From NCBI GenBank assembly GCA_014885115.2, contig WKLE02000058.1, positions 48,756-63,417 on the forward strand: a stretch of DNA of 14,662 bases. The letters are read 5' to 3'. Below, in pieces: positions 7,781 through 14,662 of this stretch. How positions within the stretch are numbered: position 1 is the stretch's first letter; every line of letters begins with the position of its first letter. This stretch comes from Asterionellopsis glacialis (lineage: Eukaryota; Bacillariophyta; Plagiogrammaphyceae; Rhaphoneidales; Asterionellopsidaceae). A model generated the notes under the pieces. The model ran no database searches, was not told the DNA's origin, and was given only the letters and a program-made list of their open reading frames with translations. A program made the translations under genes and the position numbers.

Positions 7781-10700
7781 ATGTATGATGAAACTTCAGA
7801 AAATATTGCGATATCGCCCGTTGTGCAAGAACCAGAAGAGTCTGCCGGGGGTGATCCTCCTAGGCCCAAAAAACATTTTCTTAGCCACTCATTGATCATA
7901 TTACTTTTACTTCTGCTTCTTGGTATAATTGTGGCACTCGTAACTGTTCTGGTTTTAGTGAACAAGGATTCTTCGAGTGATGACGACGTCGTAACCATGC
8001 CTCCAAGCAGCACTAGTCCAGAGACACTCCTGCCCACGACAGATGAACCTAGCACAGCCCCTCCTACTACTCTTCCTTCTGAAACTGTGACGCCCACAAC
8101 AGTATCCACGACAACCGACCCCCCTACAATCAATCCAAAAGAAGAATTGAAAAACCTTCTTGCACTGAATGCATCCTTCGACCTTGGTGTCGCTCTTGAG
8201 GACACCACTTCTCCACAGTACGCCGCTTTTACTTGGCTCGCTGCAGACATAAATCTTCATAGTATAGAATATTCGAACGAAGAAAAGATACAGCGCTATG
8301 TTCTTGCCACCCTTTTCTACAGCATGGGTGGTCCAGGCTGGTATGACTCTAAGCGAAGAGCTGCTCCTGCAGAAAATGGGTGGTTGAGTAGTGAAGACGA
8401 ATGTGAGTGGCTTGAATCAACTGATGGTAATGCATGCGACAACCAAGGACGTGTTGTTAATTTAATTCTGAGTGATAACAACTTGAAAGGTGCAATACCT
8501 TCAGAGTTGGGGTTTCTCTCAAATAGTTTGAAGCTCATAGACCTTCATGGTAACGAAATCGTAGGGCACATTCCTACATCTCTCAGCTTGTTAACTGAGC
8601 TACAGTCATTGGATTTGAACAACAATAAAATCGACGGAAATATACCAACGGAATTCGGCAATATGATTTCCATTGAGTATCTTGATCTATCTTTCAATCC
8701 ACTGTCTGGTAATGTGCCAAATGATCTTGGCCAATTGACCAAGATGGAATACTTCGATATAAGGGGAACAAGTCTCGAAGGGAAGGTTCCTACCGACATT
8801 TGTGCCATAAGTGCTATCCAGAATATTCTCGTGGATTGCGACAAACTTGATTGTAAATGTTGCGATGGTTGTCTGTTTGACTTCCTTTCTTCCGTCGCTT
8901 TTGATTCTGGTACCGCACTTCATGATCAAGACTCCGCACAGTACGCAGCTTTTTGGTTTTTGGAATCCGACGACAAGCTATGGCAGTACTCCGATGAAAG
9001 ATTGATTCTACGATTTGCGCTAGCAACGCTTTACCATAGTACGGAAGGTGACAATTGGACTGATAGAGGTAATTGGTTAAGTCGTGATAATCATGAATGC
9101 GATTGGTCACAGCACATTGTTTGTTCAGGCAGCGATGTCAATCTTTTGTTGACGAGAAATAATTTGCATGGGACCATACCAGATGAACTTGGGCTTCTAT
9201 CTAACAACTTGAAGGAGTTGTACCTTGATAGAAATGCTTTACATTCGAAATTACCAAAAACTTTGGCGATGTTAACACAGTTGAAACGTCTTTTAGTGTG
9301 TGTAAATGATATTACAGGGCCCATCCCAAATGAATTTGGTTCTTTGACTAATCTTGATGTATTTGATTTGGGTGATAACATTCTCAACGGCATCATCCCA
9401 TCAGAACTTGGAAAACTTACGCATGTCAATACGCTTCGCTTGGAAAGAAACTCACTCGGAGGCGGAATACCAACAGAACTTGGAATGATGACGGAACTCC
9501 GGTTTCTCAATCTTACCGACAATACGCTTATAGGGACTATACCCAACCAGCTGGAAAAGCTGAAGCGATTGAAAAGGCTTCATCTCCGAGGAAACCATCT
9601 AAGCGGAAGATTACCTCGAGGCATCTGTAAATTACCGAATATTGAAGAGGTGGTCTTGGAATGCTCACATTACTGCCCATGTTGCGTCTCTTGTGCGTCT
9701 GATGATTTCACTTGTATTGACGATCCTCCATTTGCGGCTACTGGTAGTGATGACATCGGGCCTGTTCGTTCGAAAGGATCCTCTGAAGAGTGTGGTTCTC
9801 ACTGTTATTCTGTTCTACAGGGAGGATACTCAGGAAACTACGTGTCAGACGATTTCTCTGATATTTACCATTTTACATACCAACCCCTGTCTTCGATGCA
9901 CTTCCGATTTACTGCCGAGGTGTGTGGATATGGATGCAGTTGGGGCTCCGACGAGTCTGTGTGTGGGAATATGGGATTGATGATTAGGGAAAGCCTTGAT
10001 GAAGATGCGGTGGCTGTCTTTGCAAACCATCAGCCAAATTTGTATGCTTCCATGATTTCTCGTGCACATACGGAGGGTTTGAAGACTATTAATACGCAAT
10101 TTTTCCAGATTGATTCTGAATGCTTATGGATCAACCTTATTCGGAAAGGATCTACATTCACCTTTTCATGTTCAAGATATGTTGGGTATGCCGGAGGAAA
10201 ATGCGACTATCGAGAGTTAGAAGAAGGTGACACTTGTTATGGATCTGATTCTTTAGGTGAAGTGCAGATCGACATGCCAAGAAATGTCTTAGTTGGGCTC
10301 GCTGTCTCGGGACACCGCCCTCTCCCAGGTTTTGGACGTGCTGGAGAGTCTGTGGCAGAATTTCATTATATTGAGTTAGATAATCTTGAATCAGATTTGA
10401 AAGATTTTTTGATAAGTGCATCGTGGGACAACGGGGAATCACTCCAAGATTATGAATCTCCGCAGTTTAAGGCATTCCAATGGCTACAGAATGACCCAAA
10501 TCTTGACCTGCTTAGTAATCCGAGAAGATTGCAACGATATGCGCTCGCGACATTTTGGTACAGTACTAACGGTGCATCATGGCAACACACTGATTGGTTT
10601 GATTATCATTTCATGTCGTACTCGCAGAATGAATGTTTGTGGGCACACGGCATGTCTTGTACAAATGGTTTGATTAAAATACTTGATTTGGCTCTCTTCA

Positions 10701-11608
10701 ACCCTGATGGAACCATACCTCTAGAGATTGGATTACTATCCCCTGAACTGAGGAAACTAAGTTTCCGTGAAAGCTCTCTTAAAGGAAGAATTCCAACTAC
10801 TATTGGCATGTTAACGAAGCTAGAAATCTTGGATTTATCGTTCAATGACCTTACTCAAAATTTACCACTTCACTTAGGTTCTTTGGCTAATCTCAAGGTA
10901 TTGTCACTTGGGCGAAATAATCTCGATGGCACCATACCTACTGAGATGGGAAAAATGGTCAATTTGCATACAATCGGTCTGGAGCAAAATAGTATCTCTG
11001 GCGAAATACCGGCCGAATTAGGTCAAATGAAAGAGCTCAGGTACCTTCACCTTGACGATAACAGACTTACAGGGGCTGTGCCAAAGGAGCTAGCTAAGCT
11101 GGAAAAACTGAAAAAACTTACGATACACGAGAATGAAATAGAAGGATATATGCCAACTGAGATCTGTGACATTGCTTCACTAGAACTTGTTAAGGTTGAT
11201 TGCGATGAAGTACTTTCGTGTAGCTGTTGCGCATTGTGCGAAACCATAGACCAGTGCTTTGAAGTATCTTCACAAGGTTATAGCTGCCAAGTTCGGATGC
11301 TGGACAATCTTAATGATAATGATGTTGTCCTAGAGGCTCTTAGCTATGGAAATAACAGTTTTTTGATAACTGACAGATTTGAGGATGAGGGAGACCAATG
11401 GGCGGTTCCTATGATGTTAACTGATGCTGGTGATCTAATGATTGATGCCGGTGTGCCCCAGGTGACGTGTGATGATATCCTCAAGGACAGAGTCATGAAG
11501 GACGATAGTCAGCTAACGTTTTTGGATATCCCAGGCCACCCATGTACTCCGTTTGGTAAAAATATCATTTATTTCATGATTATGGAATGGTTTTATTTCG
11601 GGCGTTAG
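7781..11608 (+). CDS. Type II membrane LRR protein with three N-cap/LRR modules and an inserted beta-sandwich-like domain
   Basis: Open single-exon frame, 1275 aa, ATG with A at -3. Order: short cytosolic part (1-32); signal anchor (about 35-60); Thr/Pro/Ser-rich stalk (63-118), likely O-glycosylated; module 1 (121-365) with 5 plant-type LRRs of the L..N.L.G.IP kind; module 2 (366-640) with 7; an insert (641-869); module 3 (870-1160) with 7; and a tail (1161-1275). Each module starts with a W/aromatic N-cap (SPQYAAF..W, QRYALATLFYS, then EC-W..C) and ends in a cysteine cap of the C..C.CC..C kind. The insert has MGLMIRES, LWINLIRKGSTF and VLVGLAVSGH blocks resembling DUF1349/concanavalin-like domains of carbohydrate-active proteins. 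Such LRR membrane proteins are common in diatoms, and their ligands are unknown. A surface receptor or adhesion role is inference. No cytosolic kinase is present. The C-terminus may be altered by splicing near 11556. Confidence 0.85.
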   Translation: MYDETSENIAISPVVQEPEESAGGDPPRPKKHFLSHSLIILLLLLLLGIIVALVTVLVLVNKDSSSDDDVVTMPPSSTSPETLLPTTDEPSTAPPTTLPSETVTPTTVSTTTDPPTINPKEELKNLLALNASFDLGVALEDTTSPQYAAFTWLAADINLHSIEYSNEEKIQRYVLATLFYSMGGPGWYDSKRRAAPAENGWLSSEDECEWLESTDGNACDNQGRVVNLILSDNNLKGAIPSELGFLSNSLKLIDLHGNEIVGHIPTSLSLLTELQSLDLNNNKIDGNIPTEFGNMISIEYLDLSFNPLSGNVPNDLGQLTKMEYFDIRGTSLEGKVPTDICAISAIQNILVDCDKLDCKCCDGCLFDFLSSVAFDSGTALHDQDSAQYAAFWFLESDDKLWQYSDERLILRFALATLYHSTEGDNWTDRGNWLSRDNHECDWSQHIVCSGSDVNLLLTRNNLHGTIPDELGLLSNNLKELYLDRNALHSKLPKTLAMLTQLKRLLVCVNDITGPIPNEFGSLTNLDVFDLGDNILNGIIPSELGKLTHVNTLRLERNSLGGGIPTELGMMTELRFLNLTDNTLIGTIPNQLEKLKRLKRLHLRGNHLSGRLPRGICKLPNIEEVVLECSHYCPCCVSCASDDFTCIDDPPFAATGSDDIGPVRSKGSSEECGSHCYSVLQGGYSGNYVSDDFSDIYHFTYQPLSSMHFRFTAEVCGYGCSWGSDESVCGNMGLMIRESLDEDAVAVFANHQPNLYASMISRAHTEGLKTINTQFFQIDSECLWINLIRKGSTFTFSCSRYVGYAGGKCDYRELEEGDTCYGSDSLGEVQIDMPRNVLVGLAVSGHRPLPGFGRAGESVAEFHYIELDNLESDLKDFLISASWDNGESLQDYESPQFKAFQWLQNDPNLDLLSNPRRLQRYALATFWYSTNGASWQHTDWFDYHFMSYSQNECLWAHGMSCTNGLIKILDLALFNPDGTIPLEIGLLSPELRKLSFRESSLKGRIPTTIGMLTKLEILDLSFNDLTQNLPLHLGSLANLKVLSLGRNNLDGTIPTEMGKMVNLHTIGLEQNSISGEIPAELGQMKELRYLHLDDNRLTGAVPKELAKLEKLKKLTIHENEIEGYMPTEICDIASLELVKVDCDEVLSCSCCALCETIDQCFEVSSQGYSCQVRMLDNLNDNDVVLEALSYGNNSFLITDRFEDEGDQWAVPMMLTDAGDLMIDAGVPQVTCDDILKDRVMKDDSQLTFLDIPGHPCTPFGKNIIYFMIMEWFYFGR
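9701..10387 (+). other. Inserted domain in the LRR protein, DUF1349/concanavalin-like (residues 641-869)
   Basis: Cys-rich segment without LRRs, between modules 2 and 3. It has a GMMIRES-type strand (here MGLMIRES, 731-738), a WINLIRKGSTFTFSCS block (783-798) and a VGLAVSGH strand (838-845). In the known DUF1349/beta-xylosidase-C-like fold, the order 'gimiR.s ... W.rl.R.g..f....S ... vyvGLavts' is typical. The assignment is by motif memory only. At least ten cysteines suggest an extracellular disulfide-bonded fold. Confidence 0.5.
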
Positions 11609-12165
11609 CATTCTTGCTCGAGAGAAACAGACTGAATAGGCATTACTTCAGCATTTTATCAAGAGAAGAGAAGTGAACGGTGTGCGTGTGCAATGAATTG
11701 CCAAGGAACAAATATGTATGACGGATTATCAGAGAAAATAAGAAGAGTAAGTTAACGGTATATTTGACATGAAACACATATCAGTTGACATTCTGTTATC
11801 GTAGTGGTGGTAGAGTTCAAGTGAAAACTGAGACCTGTACGTGCACGGTATACTCGTCACAAGACAAACATATGAGTTGCCATGTTGTTACCGTAATAAA
11901 AACTCAATAACAAATATATATAAAGTAATTCAATAACAAATATATATGAAGTAATTGGAGAGGTAATGTTAAAAAAACTTGTGATATCTTTTGGCACATT
12001 GGCTTTCAATCTCCGGACTGTGTTCCGGAACACTGATAAGCAACAAAAAACACATGGAGATCTATATCTCGAATGCAAGATGGGTTTGTACTAACAGCAA
12101 ACTTATATTTATGTATTCATACTCCACAAGTGCCTAACAATGATATGTAAAAGTCTTTCAGTTGT
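11609..12165. other. Convergent intergenic spacer, 557 bp
   Basis: AT-rich region between the 3' ends of the LRR gene (plus) and the Q/N-rich membrane-protein gene (minus). It holds the tandem 26-bp repeat at 11905-11956 and a small hairpin, TCCGGA (12012-12017) pairing with TCCGGA (12024-12029) over a 6-nt loop. The first part, 11652-11755, could be a last exon of the LRR gene (see findings). No independent gene is seen. Confidence 0.55.
11905..11956. repeat. Tandem duplication, two 26-bp AT-rich units
   Basis: Unit 1 (11905-11930) and unit 2 (11931-11956) abut directly and differ at a single base (A to G in TATATAAAG versus TATATGAAG). Each begins CAATAACAAATATATAT. This is a recent slippage-type duplication in the spacer, possibly within a 3' UTR. 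Confidence 0.9.
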
Positions 12166-13937
12166 TTAAACCAAAGGTGTCAACTTCGTAGATCCTGTAG
12201 ATCTCTTGCTCATGATTCCAGAAGTCTGCCTGTAGATATCAGTGGATTCGCCGAGCTTTCCACGACGAGGCTTCCAGTCGATGTTTTTGCTCTTGAGTTG
12301 GTTGGCAAGAACGCAACCCCAGATGGACATGGCAAGTGTTGCGCCAGCAGTAACGATAAGAAGAAAGATGCGCCCAGGAGTAACCTTGGCAGCTGTCTCT
12401 TCAAGGTAGAGCATATCGTTTTTGTACATTTCAGGGTTCTTCCAGTCAGAGGCTTTAAAGGCAAAACTGTGGTAAGACTTGGACACAACCTTGATTTCTC
12501 CATCTTCATTGTATTGGCCAGATAAAACTGCCTCGATAAAATTACAAACGTTGTCTTGGTTTGCAATTTGTTGATCGGACTGCATTAGATAGATGTTACA
12601 AAGGCACACTTTGAGAGGTATGGTTTCATAAAATGGAGAAAAAGCAGAAATGTGTACAGAGCTGAACTTACATAATAGTTGGACTGATCAACATTAAGAT
12701 TTTTGTGGCACTTGGCTCCAGCGTCGTAGAGAGCTTCACAAATTTCCGTAACCTCATCCTCTTGTTGTGCGGCATCGTCGCCTTGTTCTTCCACTTCGTC
12801 CCAAAAGTTTGAACCAGCAAGACAGGAAGTACATGTGGTAGGAGTCAAAGCAGACGTATCATCGTCGATGGAATAGCCCAAGACATCAGCCACTGACACC
12901 TTGTTTCCGACATATACAGAGCAGAATTCATCAGAGTACACACCCAAGGTAATGGTAAATCCATCTGAGCTACAATGGGGTCCAATGTAGTACTGAACAC
13001 CATTATCGTCATCGTTCTCGATTGCCATACACTCAACAAACTCTCTCAAGTCAACCTTTTCCTCCTGTTCCTGTTGACCATTGTTTTGATTCTGGTTTTG
13101 TTGGTCTTCAAGCTCACAGACATCTTCATATCCAACACACTGTTCGTAATAATCACAATCTTGTTGCTGTTCGTTGTCTTGGTCTTCCTGTTGGTCTTCC
13201 TGTTGGTCTTGTTCTTGCTCTTGGTCTTCAAGCTTACGACGACGTCCGGCGGCGGCATCATCATTGAACACATCATCGTTTTGGTCTTCAGCGGCTGCAG
13301 CATCATCACCATTTGCATCAGCATCAGCAGCACCATCATCATTCTGACCATAGTTATCGGCACCGTCACGATATTGGAAATCATCTTCATAGTGGGCCCA
13401 TTCATAAGCTTCGACACACTCTTCGCAGAATCTGCAGTACTCCTCATTTTCTTGTTCCTTGAACTCAAGCATGGACTCAAGGTATTCCTCCATGCTCACG
13501 ACGTACTCTCCGTAGTTCTTTTTGCATCCGTTGGAGCTGCTGTCACTGCAGTAGTTGGTAGGACACAACCTGAATACAACAAAACGTTTGGCGGCCAAAA
13601 CTGTGTCACCTTCGGCCTGAGCCATCTCATCACTGAAAGTCTTGATGGTAGAACAACCGTTGTATTTGAGGGAGTAACTGGTAATGTCAAATCCGTACAT
13701 GTCCTCTTCTCCTTCTTCTAACTTACGGTCTCCCTCAACATATTTAGCCTTTGACAAGAGACTCTTGTAAAATCGAGCTTGGCGAAGGTTCTTGCTCTGT
13801 TGCTTACCTCCCGCTTTTTGCATGGCTTTCATAAACCCACCATCCATCTTAGAGGCATCGGCAAATCCATTGCTACTGCATGCTGCAAGCAAAACAGCCG
13901 CTAGGATGCCACTGGAGCGGAGCATTGGTGATAGCAT
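12166..13937 (-). CDS. Secreted acidic Q/N-rich, Cys-rich type I membrane protein with R-X-L motifs
   Basis: Two exons, 13937-12672 and 12579-12166, 559 aa. The frame extends upstream to 13973 but begins there with GTG; ATG 13937 (A at -3) directly precedes a good signal peptide (h-region GILAAVLLAAC, likely cut near GFA/DA, about 26). A conserved-looking Cys domain follows (about 78-175: YSLKYNGCSTIKTF, KRFVVFRLCPTNYC, GCKKNYGEYVVSMEEYLES, YCRFCEEC). Next come an Asp/Ala-rich stretch (181-230), a D/E/Q/N-rich stretch (237-293), a second Cys region (about 300-445), one membrane helix (about 492-515) and a 44-residue basic cytosolic tail. R-K-L-E occurs twice (71-74 and 234-237). R-X-L processing, Q/N-rich and Cys-rich lumenal parts, one helix and a short tail are the layout described for silicanin-1 and related diatom silica-vesicle membrane proteins. 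I infer similarity of layout only, not orthology. A general stramenopile secretory-membrane protein is the alternative. Confidence 0.8.
12580..12671 (-). other. Intron of the Q/N-rich membrane-protein gene (92 nt)
   Basis: On the minus strand the donor is TATTAT|GTAAGTTC and the acceptor ATCTAATGCAG|TCC. It is phase 0. Without splicing the first frame ends 29 codons into the intron and exon 2 (with the membrane helix) is lost. Splicing links a CEALYDAGAKCHKNL block to VCNFIEAVLSG, giving a continuous Cys-rich lumenal domain followed by a membrane helix. Confidence 0.9.
13181..13210. repeat. 12-bp minisatellite in the coding region (2.5 copies)
   Basis: Plus-strand unit GGTCTTCCTGTT at 13181-13192 and 13193-13204, then a half copy at 13205-13210. 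On the coding (minus) strand it encodes the QEDQ repeats of the acidic Q/N-rich stretch. Related TTGGTCTTCAAGCT copies flank it at about 13100 and 13220. Slippage probably makes this stretch variable in length. Confidence 0.8.
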
Positions 13938-14323
13938 CTTGGTTTTTGAACAGGGCGAGACACTGCACTGCACTGTACTAATTGTATGTTGTGTAATCCG
14001 TAAATTAGCGTTACCTGGTAGGTCCTCTAGTTCTGGATAGCAGATATTAGTCCTCTACTCTAGTAGTCCTCTCTCTAGTAAGTAGTGGTTATACTGTAAT
14101 ACTGTTACACACAACGCATAAAAATGTATTCGGAATCTTTGTGATTTTCTTTCGCCAAAACATCGGCGCCTTCGAGAAAAGTTGTGAATGTTGATATTCG
14201 GTTTTATATATGTTCATACTGTCAAAAATGGTCGGTATCCTCTATAGTCATAGGATGCAACTCCTCAACGGCTTTTTTTCGATTCAAATGCACATGTCTT
14301 TATCACCGCATTAATATCGACTT

Positions 14324-14341
14324 ATACTCGGCGACGAGTAT
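14324..14341 (+). repeat. Perfect 7-bp inverted repeat with a GCGA loop
   Basis: ATACTCG (14324-14330) and CGAGTAT (14335-14341) flank GCGA. As plus-strand RNA this is a stable stem closed by C-G or G-C pairs with a GNRA-class tetraloop; as DNA it is an 18-bp interrupted palindrome. No neighbouring structure was found to make a full RNA gene. Confidence 0.5.
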
Positions 14342-14508
14342 TGACGTGCAAGTAGAACCGTTTGAGAGTCACAAATTGATACAAAATAGATAGTCCTAGA
14401 TACAGTACCAAGGTAGTGGTAGGTCCTACTACAAATCGCGTCCACGGTCTGTTCTGGAATTGCCTTCCGATCATTGGAGAACTAACGACTAACTCGACTC
14501 ATTCAAAC

Positions 14509-14529
14509 GACGTACGTACTACGTACGTC
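14509..14529. promoter_or_regulatory. Perfect 21-bp palindrome with four ACGT cores
   Basis: Arms GACGTACGTA (14509-14518) and TACGTACGTC (14520-14529) are exact reverse complements around a single C at 14519. Each arm holds two overlapping-phase ACGT cores. ACGT is the core of plant and algal bZIP sites (TACGTA A-box, GACGTC C-box), and diatom aureochromes and bZIPs bind related TGACGT sites. It lies 572 bp upstream of the minus-strand ATG and 101 bp upstream of a possible plus-strand ATG at 14630. Confidence 0.55.
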
Positions 14530-14629
14530 CAGCAAGATTGGTGATTCTGTTGTTAGTATGTTTGTTTGTCTTTTCACAGTGCACCGTTCTCTGACACCTG
14601 ACAGCATCGATCGTCTTGTTCGAGACAAC

Positions 14630-14662
14630 ATGATAATCTTGCCGACAACGTCCTACGGCAGA
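14630..14662 (+). CDS. Possible 5' end of a plus-strand gene running off the window
   Basis: ATG at 14630 with A at -3 opens an unbroken frame of 11 codons (MIILPTTSYGR) to the end of the window. It would be divergent from the Q/N-rich protein gene. Eleven codons are too few to support a gene alone, so this is a placeholder. Confidence 0.15.
   Translation, partial: MIILPTTSYGR

Larger units (their letters stand above)
13938..14662. other. Upstream region of the Q/N-rich membrane-protein gene, possibly a divergent promoter, 725 bp
   Basis: Holds the 5' UTR and promoter of the minus-strand gene. Contains GTCCTCT three times (14022-14028, 14050-14056, 14066-14072), TGGTAGGTCCT twice (14016-14026, 14417-14427), a hairpin at 14324-14341 and an ACGT palindrome at 14509-14529. 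An open plus-strand frame at 14184-14393 has no recognisable domain and is not called. Confidence 0.5.

Noticed and set aside
7747..8260. Minus-strand open frames of 167 and 101 codons opposite the start of the LRR gene
   Set aside because: Antisense shadows of the Thr/Pro/Ser-rich stalk and N-terminal region, low complexity, no domain.
11747..11784. Further donor GTAAGT at 11747 with a downstream open frame that could extend the LRR gene again
   Set aside because: The only in-frame useful acceptor would give a 38-nt intron, too short to accept without transcript evidence.
12975..13721. 248-codon plus-strand open frame encoding a very hydrophobic, multi-helix-looking protein
   Set aside because: It is the antisense of the D/E/Q/N-rich part of the minus-strand gene: Gln, Asp, Glu and Asn codons read backwards give Leu, Val and Ile. 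The hydrophobicity is an artefact and the minus frame has a signal peptide, splice site and membrane helix.
13938..13973. 12-residue N-terminal extension of the Q/N-rich protein
   Set aside because: It begins with GTG and would bury the signal peptide; ATG 13937 has a good context and sits directly before the hydrophobic core.
14184..14393. 69-codon plus-strand open frame
   Set aside because: No domain, no clear start context or splice partners, and it covers the AT-rich promoter region.

Overview
The window looks like nuclear DNA from a diatom (stramenopile). It carries compact genes with short GT-AG introns of about 92-130 nt, AT-rich spacers and eukaryotic start contexts with A at -3. It also carries a leucine-rich-repeat (LRR) protein built like diatom LRR membrane proteins, with a CEW/CDW-type tryptophan/cysteine module ahead of SGxIP-type LRRs. 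A secreted, acidic, Q/N-rich type I membrane protein with R-X-L motifs also recalls diatom cell-wall proteins. The species cannot be named from the sequence alone. There is no sign of a bacterial operon, CRISPR array, transposon, tRNA or rRNA.

Layout, left to right. (1) 101-3391, plus: three-exon GT32 (OCH1-like) glycosyltransferase, about 1013 aa. It has a catalytic C-terminal domain with an intact D-I-D motif and, upstream, what looks like a second, decayed GT32 domain. (2) 3772-4098, minus: small membrane protein with a Cys cluster and one C-terminal membrane helix, 71 aa as a single exon or 87 aa if a 32-nt first coding exon is spliced on. (3) 4783-6813, plus: single-exon RNA polymerase III subunit RPC3/RPC82-like protein, 676 aa, followed within 10 nt of its stop by a strong potential 3'-UTR hairpin. 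(4) 7781-11608, plus: 1275-aa type II membrane protein with three copies of an N-cap/LRR/Cys-cap module and a beta-sandwich-like domain inserted between copies 2 and 3. (5) 12166-13937, minus: two-exon, 559-aa secreted type I membrane protein. Its roughly 700-bp upstream region holds a perfect ACGT-rich palindrome and repeated GTCCTCT / TGGTAGGTCCT motifs. A possible start of another plus-strand gene lies at the right edge.

The genes do not form an obvious pathway. Three of the five (GT32, LRR protein, Q/N-rich protein) belong to the secretory route or cell surface: a Golgi mannosyl- or glycosyl-transferase, a cell-surface LRR protein and a lumenal acidic protein. RPC3 is a housekeeping nuclear gene. 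The two neighbouring pairs 2/3 and 5/right-edge ORF are divergent and could share promoters; pairs 1/2 and 4/5 are convergent.

Most notable: the tandem live/dead GT32 architecture, the triplicated LRR receptor with an embedded DUF1349/concanavalin-like domain, and the R-X-L, Q/N-rich acidic membrane protein with silicanin-like layout. None can be confirmed without a database or structure search.
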